This document shows, piece after piece, positions 8,009 through 16,759 of a DNA stretch of 64,000 nt. The notes beneath the pieces are model-generated. The model saw only the letters and a program-made list of their open reading frames with translations. It made no database searches and was not told the origin of the DNA. How positions within the stretch are numbered: the first letter of the stretch is position 1; every line of letters starts with the position of its first letter. Origin of the DNA: Actinophytocola oryzae (lineage in GTDB: Bacteria; Actinomycetota; Actinomycetes; Mycobacteriales; Pseudonocardiaceae); contig NZ_SOCP01000003.1 in the NCBI RefSeq assembly GCF_004364325.1, positions 310,001 to 374,000 of the forward strand, in the 5' to 3' direction. The translations under genes and the position numbers were made by a program.

Positions 8009-9250
8009 TTAGTTGAACTGCACGAAGAACCCGGCGATGTCGAAGATCACATCGACGTATCCCGCGTTGTTGGCGAAGTTCACCGAGCGGTCGCCGACCG
8101 CGTTCTCGAACCCGATGCCGACGGAGACGGCGTTGGCCGCCGTCTGGCCGGTGACCAGGTTGAGGTTCGACGTGTTCGGCATCTGGGCGCCGCCCGGGTA
8201 GACGACCACGAACTGCGGGTTGCTCGGGTTCGTGGCGGTGACGTTGCCGACCATCCCCATGAGCGCCACCGGGTCGGACTCCTCGCCCCACCCGGTCAGC
8301 GCGATGAAGAAGTCCGGCGTGAGGCCGGCACCCGGCCGCGTGTCCATGGCGCGCTCCGGCGACACCGGCACGAACGGGAAGCCCGCGCTGGAGTCGTAGT
8401 AGCCCACCATGTCGGCGATCAGGTGCACGGTGCCGTTGCCGTTGAGCAACCGCACGGTCTTGTTCACGCCGAGCGGGACGGTGACCTGGTTCGGCACCGC
8501 CTCGCCGGGACCCACGTTCACGTTCGACGCGAGCGGCACGCCCGAGCCGGCCGGGTACGCGGTGACGAACGTGTTCGTCGTGGCGTTGACGCCCGTGAGG
8601 TTGAACGTCACCGCGGTCGCCGATCCCGGCAGCCACGGGAAGGCGACGTCGACCGTGCCCCCCGCGCCGACCGGACCACCGCTGTTGCGGGTGTCGAGCA
8701 CCCGGCCCGGCGTCACCGGGTTGTACAGGGCGGCGAGGCCGTCCTGGTAGTACCCGGAGAGGTCGGCGATCAGGTGCGTGTTGCCCGCGTTGTTGAACAG
8801 CGTGACCCGGCGGTCGGCACTCAGCGCCACCGTCACCTGGTTCGCCCGGGTCTGGCCCGGGGACAGGTTCAGGTTGGACGCGTCCGGACGACCCTCGTCA
8901 GAGGGATACACCGTCACGAACGTGCTGGCCGTCGGCGCCGTTCCGGTCACGTTCAGCACTACCGAGGTCGCGTTGGCCGGCGTCAGCCCCGAGAGGTCCA
9001 CCGACACGCTGCCGCCCTGGCCGACCGGACCGCCGGTGTTGCGCGTGTCGAGCACGCGCACCGGGGCGATCGCGGTGTACTCGGACGGGATCGGGTCGAC
9101 GGCCATCCGCTTCGCCGCGCGGTGCGCCTGCACCTCGACGGCGTGCCGGTCCCCCGAGTCCGAAGACGGTGCGGCACTGGCGTTGGCCACGCCGGCCAAC
9201 ACCGTCGCGGCCGCGACAGCCCCCACGACCACAATTCTTCGACTGCCCAT
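8009..9250 (-). CDS. Secreted protein of three tandem ~115-residue repeats
   Basis: A 413-residue exported protein. A Sec signal peptide (IVVVGAVAAATVLAGVANASA) is followed by three repeats starting at about 62, 180 and 300. Each has the order RVLDTR (AMDTR in the third), then VVLNVTGT, VTVYP, SNLNL, ANQVTV, and HLIADLSGYY. The third copy is the most diverged (DVIFDIAGFF). This repeat is common in secreted and wall-associated actinobacterial proteins, often beside hydrolase domains, but no enzyme domain is present here. Likely a surface or extracellular binding protein; ligand unknown. ATG at 9250 is used; a TTG directly before it is less likely. AAGGTGG lies four bases upstream. Confidence 0.8.
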   Translation of the reverse strand: MGSRRIVVVGAVAAATVLAGVANASAAPSSDSGDRHAVEVQAHRAAKRMAVDPIPSEYTAIAPVRVLDTRNTGGPVGQGGSVSVDLSGLTPANATSVVLNVTGTAPTASTFVTVYPSDEGRPDASNLNLSPGQTRANQVTVALSADRRVTLFNNAGNTHLIADLSGYYQDGLAALYNPVTPGRVLDTRNSGGPVGAGGTVDVAFPWLPGSATAVTFNLTGVNATTNTFVTAYPAGSGVPLASNVNVGPGEAVPNQVTVPLGVNKTVRLLNGNGTVHLIADMVGYYDSSAGFPFVPVSPERAMDTRPGAGLTPDFFIALTGWGEESDPVALMGMVGNVTATNPSNPQFVVVYPGGAQMPNTSNLNLVTGQTAANAVSVGIGFENAVGDRSVNFANNAGYVDVIFDIAGFFVQFN

Positions 9251-9253
9251 CAA

Positions 9254-9622
9254 ACCACCTTCATCGTTGATTCACCTGGAATATCCCCGGGGCGAGCCGG
9301 CGCCCGCACGACCGTCCAAGCCGGACGACCGGGCGGGTGGTCACCGCCGTGCGGAACGCCACGAAAGCGCGCACTCGCACAGTTCCCCCCAACAGAAGCC
9401 CCGACCCGTAGGTGACGCGAACCTAGCCGAGCCGGTTGCCCGATGGGAACGTTTTTGTCAAGAAGTGCCAGAAAGTTGCGTGGCCTCGGATCTTGGCCAC
9501 CGCCCCAGCCCGCGCCATGAGGGCGTCGTTCGGCGCGGCGGGGCGTCGGCCCTGGTCGTGGAGTCGGCGCCGCGGGGTTCGGCTGCTAGCCTGGTATGAC
9601 AGCCGTCATAGGGAGTCCTGTC
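9254..9622. other. Gene-free intergenic stretch with divergent promoters
   Basis: About 370 bases separate the start of the secreted repeat protein from the TetR gene. I see no conserved ORF in it. The right end holds a -10-like TAGCCT (9587-9592) followed at once by the TetR operator (9595-9610). The remainder shows nothing recognisable. Confidence 0.6.
9595..9610. promoter_or_regulatory. TetR operator, copy 1 (own promoter)
   Basis: The 16-base palindrome TATGACAGCCGTCATA sits between a -10-like box and the TetR start at 9623. The core ATGAC-N4-GTCAT recurs twice, and only there in this window as far as I can see, in the promoter region at 11508-11547. Confidence 0.8.
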
Positions 9623-10192
9623 ATGACGTACACCCCGAGGGAGCGCATGGTCTACAGCGCCGTGCAGCTCGTGCGTGCGCGCGGCGCCACCGGTACCGGG
9701 GTGCGTGACGTGATCGAGGCGGCAGGCGCGCCGAGGGGGTCGTTCCAGCACTACTTCCCCGGCGGCAAGGACCAGCTGGTCGGCGAGGCGGTGCTGTGGG
9801 CCGCGGACTACGCGGCCGAACGGGTGCGTGACTACCGGCGCGGCGCCCGTAACCCCACCCCGTCGGGGCTGTTCACCCACATGGCGAAGCTGTGGAAGCA
9901 GGACTTCACCGAGCGTGGCTACGAGCGGGGCTGCCCGCTGATGGCCGCCGCCGCGGACCTGGTCGGTACCGGGTCCGCGGTGACCACGAAGCTGCGGGAG
10001 GGCGTCGAGCGCTGGGAGGTCGCGGTGACCGAGGAGCTGACGGCGATGGACGTGCCCGCCCGGCGCGCTCGCCGGCTCGCGACGCTGATGGTCAGCACGC
10101 TGGAGGGCGCGATCATGGCGTCCCGGCTGCGTGGCGACGCGGGCCCGCTCACGACGGTGGCCGCGGAGCTGGCGCCGCTACTGGACAACTGA
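9623..10192 (+). CDS. TetR-family regulator, LmrA/YxaF-like
   Basis: A 189-residue TetR regulator. The HTH is visible as ARGATGTGVRDVIEAAGAPRG followed by SFQHYFPGGKDQL, the PGGK signature of the LmrA/YxaF branch. The C-terminal half contains the conserved YERGCPLMAAAADL segment. LmrA-type repressors usually control their own gene and a nearby detoxification or redox gene. Three copies of one operator (9595, 11508, 11534) indicate control of itself, the oxidoreductase/GNAT pair and the 664-residue protein. ATG at 9623 is preferred to a start at 9596 because that one lies inside the operator. Confidence 0.88.
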   Translation: MTYTPRERMVYSAVQLVRARGATGTGVRDVIEAAGAPRGSFQHYFPGGKDQLVGEAVLWAADYAAERVRDYRRGARNPTPSGLFTHMAKLWKQDFTERGYERGCPLMAAAADLVGTGSAVTTKLREGVERWEVAVTEELTAMDVPARRARRLATLMVSTLEGAIMASRLRGDAGPLTTVAAELAPLLDN

Positions 10193-10624
10193 CCGCACGT
10201 CGACGTCGATGGTCACGTCGCGGCCGTACCGCCTCCTGGCCACCACCGGCAGCGTGCCGGTCAGGTAGGTGAGCAGCGAGGTCCGGCACACCTCCATCCG
10301 CACGGTGGCGACCCCCGCCTTGGCCAGCACCGCCGCGACCAGCTCGCGGCCGACTCCCCGGCCCTGCCAGGCGTCCTCGACGATCACGGCGACCTCGGGC
10401 ATGTCCGGCTCCTCGAACACGGGTCCCACGCTGGCCAGCCCCACGATCTCCCCGTCCGCCTCCGCCACCAGCGCGGTGTGCTCGCCGGACAGGCAGCACC
10501 GGAGGTAGGCGGGTGGGATCTCGGTGACCACGCCGTGGAACCGGTCGTACCGGGTCATCGGCGAGCAGCGGGCCATCATGCGGGACAGTTCCTCCGCGTC
10601 GTCGGCCTGCACGACCCTGATCAC
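10178..10624 (-). CDS. GNAT-family N-acetyltransferase
   Basis: A 148-residue acetyltransferase. The acetyl-CoA-binding motif A is [14 protein letters not shown], with Q87-G92 forming QGRGVG; the preceding strand PEVAVIV and helix 4 are typical GNAT. The acceptor substrate is unknown. It starts with GTG at 10624, overlapping the stop of the oxidoreductase gene as GTGA, so the two are co-translated and presumably both under the TetR regulator. The 3' end overlaps the end of the convergent TetR gene by 15 bases. Confidence 0.8.
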   Translation of the reverse strand: MIRVVQADDAEELSRMMARCSPMTRYDRFHGVVTEIPPAYLRCCLSGEHTALVAEADGEIVGLASVGPVFEEPDMPEVAVIVEDAWQGRGVGRELVAAVLAKAGVATVRMEVCRTSLLTYLTGTLPVVARRRYGRDVTIDVDVRSVVQ

Positions 10625-11496
10625 GCGGTCACCTCCGTACGGGCCTCGATGGCGCGCAGCACGGCGACCATGTCCGACGCACCGTGCCCGAGCGCGACCG
10701 CCTCGCCGAACAGGGCGTGGCACACGTCCAGGAGCGGCGACGCGGTGCCGTTCCGCCGCGCGGCCTCGGCGACGAGTCGGTTGTTCTCCAGCACGTTGGC
10801 GATCGACGCCTGCACGTCGAAGTCCCCGGCGACGAGCTTGGCCGCCTTGCCGCGCGACACGCTGCTGGCCATGGGGCCCGCGGCGAGCACGGCCTCGAAC
10901 AGCCGGGCGGCCAACCCGTTGCGTGCGGCGAAGTGCACGGCCTCCGCGAGCCCGGTCACCATGGTGATGAGGTACAGGTTCACGGCGAGCTTCATCAGGA
11001 GCGCGTTCGGCACTGCCCCGCAGTCGAATGTCTCGTGGCACATCGGCGCGAGCAGCGGCCGGACCTCGTCGACCGCGTCACCCGCGAGCAGCCCGACCAG
11101 CTCGCCCTTGGCGGCGGGCACCCGCGATCCGGACACCGGGGCCTCGACGTAGCGCCCGCCCGCCGCCTGGATGTCGGCTTCGAGCCGGCGCGAGTACTCC
11201 GGCGAGGTCGTTCCCATGTGGACCACCGTGCGGTCGGTCACCATCGCGAACTCCGGCGTGCCACGAGCCAGCACCGAGTCGATCGCCGCGTCGTCGGCGA
11301 GCATCATCAGCACCGTGCTGGCCGCCGCGAAGACGTCAGCCGGCCGGGCCGCCACCTCCGCCCCCGCGTCCCGCAACGGCTCGCACCGCGACGGGGTGCG
11401 ACTCCACACCACCAAGGGCGTGCCCGCCTCGGCGAGGTTCCGCGCCATGGGCAGTCCCATCACGCCGAGCCCGAGAAATCCCACTCGCACGGCCAC
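10621..11496 (-). CDS. NAD(P)-dependent 6PGDH/3-hydroxyisobutyrate dehydrogenase-family oxidoreductase
   Basis: A 291-residue beta-hydroxyacid dehydrogenase. The Rossmann motif GLGVMG is at 9-14, the substrate loop [13 protein letters not shown] at 121-133, and the catalytic lysine K169 in [13 protein letters not shown]. Together they assign the 3-hydroxyisobutyrate/tartronate semialdehyde/GLYR family, which reduces or oxidises short hydroxyacids or imines. The exact substrate is not predictable. It is divergent from the 664-residue protein, with two TetR operators in the 77-base gap, and coupled to the GNAT gene behind it. Confidence 0.87.
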   Translation of the reverse strand: MAVRVGFLGLGVMGLPMARNLAEAGTPLVVWSRTPSRCEPLRDAGAEVAARPADVFAAASTVLMMLADDAAIDSVLARGTPEFAMVTDRTVVHMGTTSPEYSRRLEADIQAAGGRYVEAPVSGSRVPAAKGELVGLLAGDAVDEVRPLLAPMCHETFDCGAVPNALLMKLAVNLYLITMVTGLAEAVHFAARNGLAARLFEAVLAAGPMASSVSRGKAAKLVAGDFDVQASIANVLENNRLVAEAARRNGTASPLLDVCHALFGEAVALGHGASDMVAVLRAIEARTEVTA

Positions 11497-11506
11497 CTCC
11501 GACCAC

Positions 11507-11548
11507 TATGACAACCGTCATGATAGCCGGGTCATGACAGTTGTCATA
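11507..11548. promoter_or_regulatory. Two TetR operators in a divergent promoter
   Basis: ATGAC-AACC-GTCAT (11508-11521) and ATGAC-AGTT-GTCAT (11534-11547) lie 26 bases apart between the starts of the oxidoreductase (minus) and the 664-residue protein (plus). Both share the core found before the TetR gene, so one repressor probably governs all three units. Confidence 0.8.
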
Positions 11549-11573
11549 GTGATCTGGCCGACTGGAGTGTGAC

Positions 11574-13568
11574 GTGACGGTGACTGGACCGACCTATCGT
11601 CACGTGACACCGGCCGACGCGGACCGTCACGCCGAACCCGCAGCAGGAACGGAGAACACGACCGTGCCGGAGATCGCCAATCTGGTCGACTACTACCTGG
11701 CCAAGAACGAGTACGAGCAGAACTCAGCGCAGCCGAGGCGCCCGCTCGACACGAACGCGTCGCTCGCACCTTCGGTCGACTTCGCCTTCAGTCGGATTCC
11801 TGTCGAGAGTCGGGACTCGAGGGAGTCGAAGGAGGAGAGCAAGGAGGAGAACCAGGCCGACGATGGGACCCCATGGGAGCACCTCACCAGGAAGGATGTC
11901 GCCGACGGTGTCCCGGTTCTCATCCTGAACACGGACGGAACCTCCAGCGGCAAGCGCGGAACCATTTCTGGCGGCGAGGTGAGAAAACTGACCAGAACCG
12001 AAAGGTTGCCAGGGGGAGTCGACAAGAAGGTCGAATACGACGCCGTGTTCGTGACCACGGGCCAAGAAGCGGACACAAAGGAGACGGAGACAAGAAAGCG
12101 GAGGAAAGGGCAACAGTACCCGCTCGTGCGGCTTCGCCTGCCCGGGAGCTCCGACTCCGACCCCGAGAGCAAGCAGGAGATCGAGGCGGAGGTGAGCTAC
12201 TCCGCCGAGGTCAGGGCTCTGCTGGAACTGTGGAAGACCAAGGGCATAGGCGACAGGATGGGCACGCCGTCCGCCGAGACCCTCCGGATGGCGAAAGAGG
12301 CCGCCGACGAGTTCAGCCGTCCGCCGAGGACAGAGGACCGGACCGTCTACCTCAAGGACGGCACCTTCGCGGATGCCGAGCGACTGTTCCGAAAGCTGAC
12401 GGGTCCGGTCACGGTGACGGGCACCGCCGCCACCGCCAACCGCACCGCGATGAAGCAGATAGGTGGGGGCGCGAGCGCGGGCGACTCGACCTGGTACCTG
12501 CGCGAAGAGAGCAAGAACATGCACGAGATCGCCGCGACGATCGAACTCCAGTTGAGCGGGAGTGCCGGTAAGCACAGTTGCGAGTACAAGTTCGTGCGGT
12601 CGAGGGAGGAGACCAGCGCCGCGCTGGCCAGGATCGAGGGGTGGCAGGCCGATCCGGAAAAGGCGCGGACCATTCGCCGCCGGTTCGAGGTCGGACAGGA
12701 CCCTCGGGACACCGACGTCACCGCGGACCTGGTCGGCGGCAGCTACGGCCGGGTGAGACGAGCCTACTTCGCCTCGATGGACGAGGTTGTGAGCAGGAAG
12801 GTCGACACGTACTTCAAGCCGGAGGCGTGGCAGAAGTTCGGCACGTACCCGGTGCGACAACGGCTCCTGTTCCTCAACCGCAACTTCACCGGTTCACGCG
12901 TGGACATGGAACGGCGGCAGGGAGACTCGTTGATCACGTCCAGGAAGGACCACGACCTCGCGGACGGACTGGCCCGCATCGACAACGTGCTCGCCTACCA
13001 GAAGAAGTCCCCGTCGCAGCAGGAGCCGGCGCGGGCGCACAGGGACGTACCGCCTGCTCGGATGGGCGGGGAACCCGTTCCGGTCGCCAGTGTCGGGCGA
13101 CTGTTCTGGGATCGGTTCAGGGCAATGGACGCCACCCGGCAGATCGCGGTGATCGAGGGCTCGATCGACCGTGCCGGACGCGAGAAGTCCGATCTCGAGA
13201 TCGCCGAGGGCCTGGCCTACCTCCGCGCCCAGCAGCCCGGCAAGGCCGAACCGGTCAGCAGGCTCCGCATCGCCGAGGTCGAGTTCGTCATCAACAGCGC
13301 CCATTCCTACAAGTTCCACGAGCACTCGATGGACAGCCATCCCGGGCTCGGCGGCACCCAGCAGGAGGTCGAGCTCGCCATCATGCGGCAGGCGCTCGAG
13401 CGCTACCGCGCCGACGCCCTGCCCCGTCCCGGACTGGTCGGCTCGATCTCGGAGTCGAAGCACGCGGTCGTCGTCAACGGCGTGCGGATCGTCTACCTCG
13501 CATGGTCTCCCGCCCCGGGATCGGGGTTGATCCACATACCCGACTACATGGCCAAGACAGAGGGCTAG
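11574..13568 (+). CDS. Uncharacterised 664-residue protein in the TetR regulon
   Basis: I do not recognise this protein. There is no signal peptide or membrane helix. Residues about 75-100 are a Ser/Glu/Lys-rich, probably disordered stretch; 105-200 look beta-rich with many Lys/Arg; 265-520 are mixed alpha/beta; the last 100 residues contain a His-rich stretch (HSYKFHEHSMDSHPGLGG) and end in a compact domain with KHAVVVNGVRIVYLAW. That tail is reminiscent of small toxin or nuclease domains, but no family motif is secure. Codon use is less GC-extreme than in neighbours, suggesting transfer. GTG at 11574 has GGAG six bases upstream. Two TetR operators precede it. Confidence 0.7.
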   Translation: MTVTGPTYRHVTPADADRHAEPAAGTENTTVPEIANLVDYYLAKNEYEQNSAQPRRPLDTNASLAPSVDFAFSRIPVESRDSRESKEESKEENQADDGTPWEHLTRKDVADGVPVLILNTDGTSSGKRGTISGGEVRKLTRTERLPGGVDKKVEYDAVFVTTGQEADTKETETRKRRKGQQYPLVRLRLPGSSDSDPESKQEIEAEVSYSAEVRALLELWKTKGIGDRMGTPSAETLRMAKEAADEFSRPPRTEDRTVYLKDGTFADAERLFRKLTGPVTVTGTAATANRTAMKQIGGGASAGDSTWYLREESKNMHEIAATIELQLSGSAGKHSCEYKFVRSREETSAALARIEGWQADPEKARTIRRRFEVGQDPRDTDVTADLVGGSYGRVRRAYFASMDEVVSRKVDTYFKPEAWQKFGTYPVRQRLLFLNRNFTGSRVDMERRQGDSLITSRKDHDLADGLARIDNVLAYQKKSPSQQEPARAHRDVPPARMGGEPVPVASVGRLFWDRFRAMDATRQIAVIEGSIDRAGREKSDLEIAEGLAYLRAQQPGKAEPVSRLRIAEVEFVINSAHSYKFHEHSMDSHPGLGGTQQEVELAIMRQALERYRADALPRPGLVGSISESKHAVVVNGVRIVYLAWSPAPGSGLIHIPDYMAKTEG

Positions 13569-13570
13569 GT

Positions 13571-15496
13571 TCAGAGCTTGACGGGGTACGCGGGCTCCGG
13601 CACCTGTACCTTGATCCGGTTCTCGATGAAGATGCCGTGCCACAGCATGAACACCAGCAGCGCCCACAGCTGTCGGCTCCGGTCGCGCTCCCCCGTCCGG
13701 TGCTCGTCGAGCAGGTCGAGCACCGAGCGGCGGTCCAGGTGCTCGTCGGTCTGCGACTCGGTGATGATGGCCCTGGCCCAGTCGTACATCTCGTCACGCA
13801 GCCACAGGCGGATCGGGACCGGAAAGCCCAGTTTGCGGCGGTTCAGCACGTGCGGGGGAATAATCCGTTTCAGTGCCTGACGCAGGGCGAACTTCGTCGT
13901 GCCGCCCGCCAGCTTCATGTACCTGGGCAGGCGCGACGCGATCTCGAAGACCTCGGTGTCCAGGAACGGCACCCGAAGCTCCAGCGAGTTGGCCATCGTG
14001 ACCTTGTCGGCCTTCACCAGGATGTCGCCGCGCAGCCACGTGAACAGGTCCACGTGCTGCATGCGTGCCACCGGGTCCCAGTCCTGCGACGCCGCGTACC
14101 AGGGGGCGGTCACGTCCTTGAAGCCGATGCGCTCGTCGTAGCGCCGCAGCACCGCACGCAGCTGCGCGTCGCGGAAGTTGCGGGCGTTGCCGTAGTAGCG
14201 GTCCTCCAGCGACAGCGCACCCCGGCGCAGCAGGTCCTTGCCCCGCACGCCTTCCGGGATCTTCGTGGAGATGTTGCCCAGCATCTTTCGCATGCCGTCG
14301 GGCATCTTCTCGAACGGCGCGAGCGACACCGGCTCGTTGTAGATGGTGTAGCCGCCGAACAGCTCGTCGGCGCCCTCGCCGGACAGCACGGCCTTGACGT
14401 ACCGGCGGGCCTCCCGCGCGATGAACCAGAGCGGCACCAGCGCCGGGTCCGCGACGGGGTCGTCCAGGTACCACACGATCAGCGGCAGCGCGGACATCAT
14501 CTCCTGCGCCGACACGGTCTTCACCACGTGCCGCACGCCGATGGCCTGCGCGGTCTCGGCGGCGACGTCGATCTCGGAGTAGCCCTCGCGCTCGAAGCCG
14601 GTCGTGAACGCGATCAGGTTGGGGTTGTGCTCCTTCGCGAGCGTCGCGGTGGCGGTCGAGTCGATGCCGCCGGACAGGAACGCGCCGACGGTCACGTCGG
14701 GGTCGGAGATCATGTGCTTGCCGACCGAGTCACGCATGACCGCGGCGATCTCGTCGTACAGGCGCTCCGAGTCGGGCACCGGCCGCGCGTCGAAGCGGGG
14801 GAAGAAGTAGCGCTGGAACTGGATCCGCTGCCCCGGCCGCACGTGGAAGAACGTGCCGGACTCGACGCGGCGGATGCCGACGTGCATCGACTCGGGCTCC
14901 GGCACGTACTGGAGCACGAGGTAGTGCTGCAGTGCCCGCCGGTCGACCTCCTCGCGCACGCCGAGGGGGCCGGACAGCTCCAGCAGGCTCTTCTTCTCGC
15001 TGGAGAACGCGACGCCGCCGGGGCCGCCGGACCAGTACAGGGGCTTGATGCCGAACGGGTCACGCGCGCCGAAGATGACCTTCTCCTGCGCGTCCCAGAT
15101 CAGGAACGCGAACATGCCGCGCAGCTTGTTGACCGAGTTGGGCCCGAGGTGGTGGTAGGCGGCGACGATGGCCTCGCCGTCACCGTTGGTGCGGAACCGC
15201 GCGCCGAACCGGTCGGACAGCTCGCGCCGCACGTCCCGGTAGTTGTAGATCTCCCCGTTGAAGTTCAGCGTGTAGCGCGTCGGGTTCTCCGGCGGACCCC
15301 AGACCAGCGGCTGGTGGGAGTGCTCAAGGTCGATGAACGCGAGCCGGTTGAAGCCGTAGACGACCTCGCCCTGCGCCCACGTGTCCGTCTCGTCCGGGCC
15401 GCGGTGGCGCTGGCACCGCATGGCCGAGCGGACGGCGTCCCGCCTGGCGACCGCGTGGTTCTCAGTGGCACATATCAGTCCAAGGAGGCCGCACAC
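13571..15496 (-). CDS. asnB: Asparagine synthase (glutamine-hydrolysing)
   Basis: A 641-residue class B asparagine synthetase. The N-terminal glutaminase domain needs a free cysteine at position 2: the GTG at 15496 gives MCGLLGL, with GAGGTGAG eight bases upstream, while the upstream GTG at 15508 would bury it. RHRGPDE and NFNGEIYNY follow. The synthetase domain has the pyrophosphate loop SGGIDS at 275-280 and LSGEGADELFGGY. It converts aspartate, glutamine and ATP to asparagine. Paralogues of this long form (about 640 residues) also modify cell-wall diaminopimelate, as in LtsA/AsnB of Corynebacterium and Mycobacterium, so wall amidation is an alternative role. Confidence 0.92.
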   Translation of the reverse strand: MCGLLGLICATENHAVARRDAVRSAMRCQRHRGPDETDTWAQGEVVYGFNRLAFIDLEHSHQPLVWGPPENPTRYTLNFNGEIYNYRDVRRELSDRFGARFRTNGDGEAIVAAYHHLGPNSVNKLRGMFAFLIWDAQEKVIFGARDPFGIKPLYWSGGPGGVAFSSEKKSLLELSGPLGVREEVDRRALQHYLVLQYVPEPESMHVGIRRVESGTFFHVRPGQRIQFQRYFFPRFDARPVPDSERLYDEIAAVMRDSVGKHMISDPDVTVGAFLSGGIDSTATATLAKEHNPNLIAFTTGFEREGYSEIDVAAETAQAIGVRHVVKTVSAQEMMSALPLIVWYLDDPVADPALVPLWFIAREARRYVKAVLSGEGADELFGGYTIYNEPVSLAPFEKMPDGMRKMLGNISTKIPEGVRGKDLLRRGALSLEDRYYGNARNFRDAQLRAVLRRYDERIGFKDVTAPWYAASQDWDPVARMQHVDLFTWLRGDILVKADKVTMANSLELRVPFLDTEVFEIASRLPRYMKLAGGTTKFALRQALKRIIPPHVLNRRKLGFPVPIRLWLRDEMYDWARAIITESQTDEHLDRRSVLDLLDEHRTGERDRSRQLWALLVFMLWHGIFIENRIKVQVPEPAYPVKL

Positions 15497-15579
15497 GCGT
15501 GATCTCACCTCGTTACGTCATTGGGGAATGGGCTCCACTATGCCGCATTCACCCTGCGTGGCTTCGCCGTGGCGCTACT

Positions 15580-15604
15580 GTTACATTTGACTACTATCTG
15601 TAAC
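15580..15604. promoter_or_regulatory. Inverted repeat in the asnB/hydrolase divergent promoter
   Basis: GTTACA (15580-15585) and TGTAAC (15599-15604) flank 13 bases containing TTGACT in the 168-base gap between divergent starts. It is a candidate regulator site; the protein that binds it is unknown. Confidence 0.45.
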
Positions 15605-15664
15605 GATGGTGTCCACGAGCGCACCGACCGTGCCAGGAGCGGTCCGGCTTGGAATACTCGGGGC

Positions 15665-16468
15665 GTGAGTCCTCTCGGTTTGCGGTTCGTCGGGCACTCC
15701 ACCGTCCGGGTGGAGCTGGCCGGTCATGCGGTGCTCACCGACCCCGTACTGACCAACCGGGTGTCGGTGCTCTCCAGGGTCACACCGCCGAGCACGATGG
15801 CCGACCGGGCCGATGTCGACCTCGTCCTGCTGTCCCACCTGCACGGCGACCACATCCACCTGCCGTCGCTCCGGCTGCTGTCACCACACGTCCGGGTGGT
15901 CGTACCACGCGGCGCGGGTGACTGGCTGCGATCGAAGGGCATCCGCCGGGTCGACGAGCTGGCACCCGGTGAGGTGCTGGAACACGGTGACCTGCTCATC
16001 CGCGGTGTGCGTGCGGACCACTCCGGGCACCGCTGGGGACCGCGCCTCACGCACGGGCCGCAGGCCCAGGCCATGGGGCACATCATCGAGGGCGCGGGCC
16101 GCAGGGTCTACGCGGCGGGCGACACGGACCTGTTCCCCGATATGGCGTCGTTCACCGACCTCGACGTGGCGTTGCTGCCGGTGTGGGGCTGGGGGCCGAC
16201 GCTCGGCCCGGGGCACCTGAACCCGGAACGCGCCGCCGCGGCCGTCGACCTGCTCAAACCACGCGTCGCCGTCCCGGTCCACTGGGGCACGCTCGCCCTG
16301 ACCGGCCTGCCCCAGGCACCCGGCAAGCACGGCAGGCGCATGCGCCACCTGCTCGAGCGGCCGCCGAGGGCCTTCGCCGAGGCCGTCGAGGAACTCGGCC
16401 TGTCGACGAAGATCCTGGTCACGGCCCCCGGGGAGACCGTCCGCCTGCCGGGCGCGGTGCCTGAATGA
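15665..16468 (+). CDS. Metallo-beta-lactamase-fold hydrolase (UlaG-like)
   Basis: A 267-residue MBL-fold protein with the di-metal signature SHLHGDH (H58, H60, D62, H63), a later metal His in VRADHSGHRWG and the bridging Asp in AGDTD (D153), plus a final PVHWGT. The sequence is closest to the UlaG/NAPE-PLD-like phosphodiesterase branch, often annotated as Zn-dependent hydrolase. The substrate is unknown; NAPE-PLD-like members cleave phospholipids. GTG at 15665 is chosen because the first beta strand (LRFVGHSTVRVEL) starts there. It is divergent from asnB. The stop codon lies within a GAGC-rich element. Confidence 0.82.
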   Translation: MSPLGLRFVGHSTVRVELAGHAVLTDPVLTNRVSVLSRVTPPSTMADRADVDLVLLSHLHGDHIHLPSLRLLSPHVRVVVPRGAGDWLRSKGIRRVDELAPGEVLEHGDLLIRGVRADHSGHRWGPRLTHGPQAQAMGHIIEGAGRRVYAAGDTDLFPDMASFTDLDVALLPVWGWGPTLGPGHLNPERAAAAVDLLKPRVAVPVHWGTLALTGLPQAPGKHGRRMRHLLERPPRAFAEAVEELGLSTKILVTAPGETVRLPGAVPE

Positions 16469-16759
16469 GCAGAGCCTGTGTTTCGGCCGGGGTCTCGGCA
16501 TGAGCGCGGCAATGCGGAACGGGTCATCACGCACAGCGACCAGCGTGAGTGGAACCCACCGAGCGACTCCGCGACCACCTGGCCACTGGACGCCGGTGCG
16601 GTCCAACCCACCGAGCCGTGAGCCGAGCCTGCCGAGCGAACCACCGCGCCCCGCGACGCCCGGGGCGGGCGAGGAGCAGGCAGATTGCCGAGCGTTCCCG
16701 AGAAAGAACCAGTACAAGAACCGCACGAGCACAGCTCACGGAGCGTGCGGGGTGCCGGC
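16466..16759. other. Gene-free 290-base stretch with GAGC-rich repeat elements
   Basis: No conserved ORF is present. It holds TGAGCAGAGCCTGTG at the preceding stop codon and a longer copy from 16618 (GTGAGCCGAGCCTGCCGAGC, followed by GAACCACC) to about 16702. That copy matches, with changes, the element at 39370-39490. See the finding on stop-codon-linked elements. Confidence 0.5.

Noticed and set aside
12578..15502. A very long plus-strand frame opposite asnB and the 664-residue gene
   Set aside because: It is Arg/Gly/Pro-rich with no domain pattern and lies antisense to asnB, which has all catalytic motifs. It is a high-GC frame shadow.
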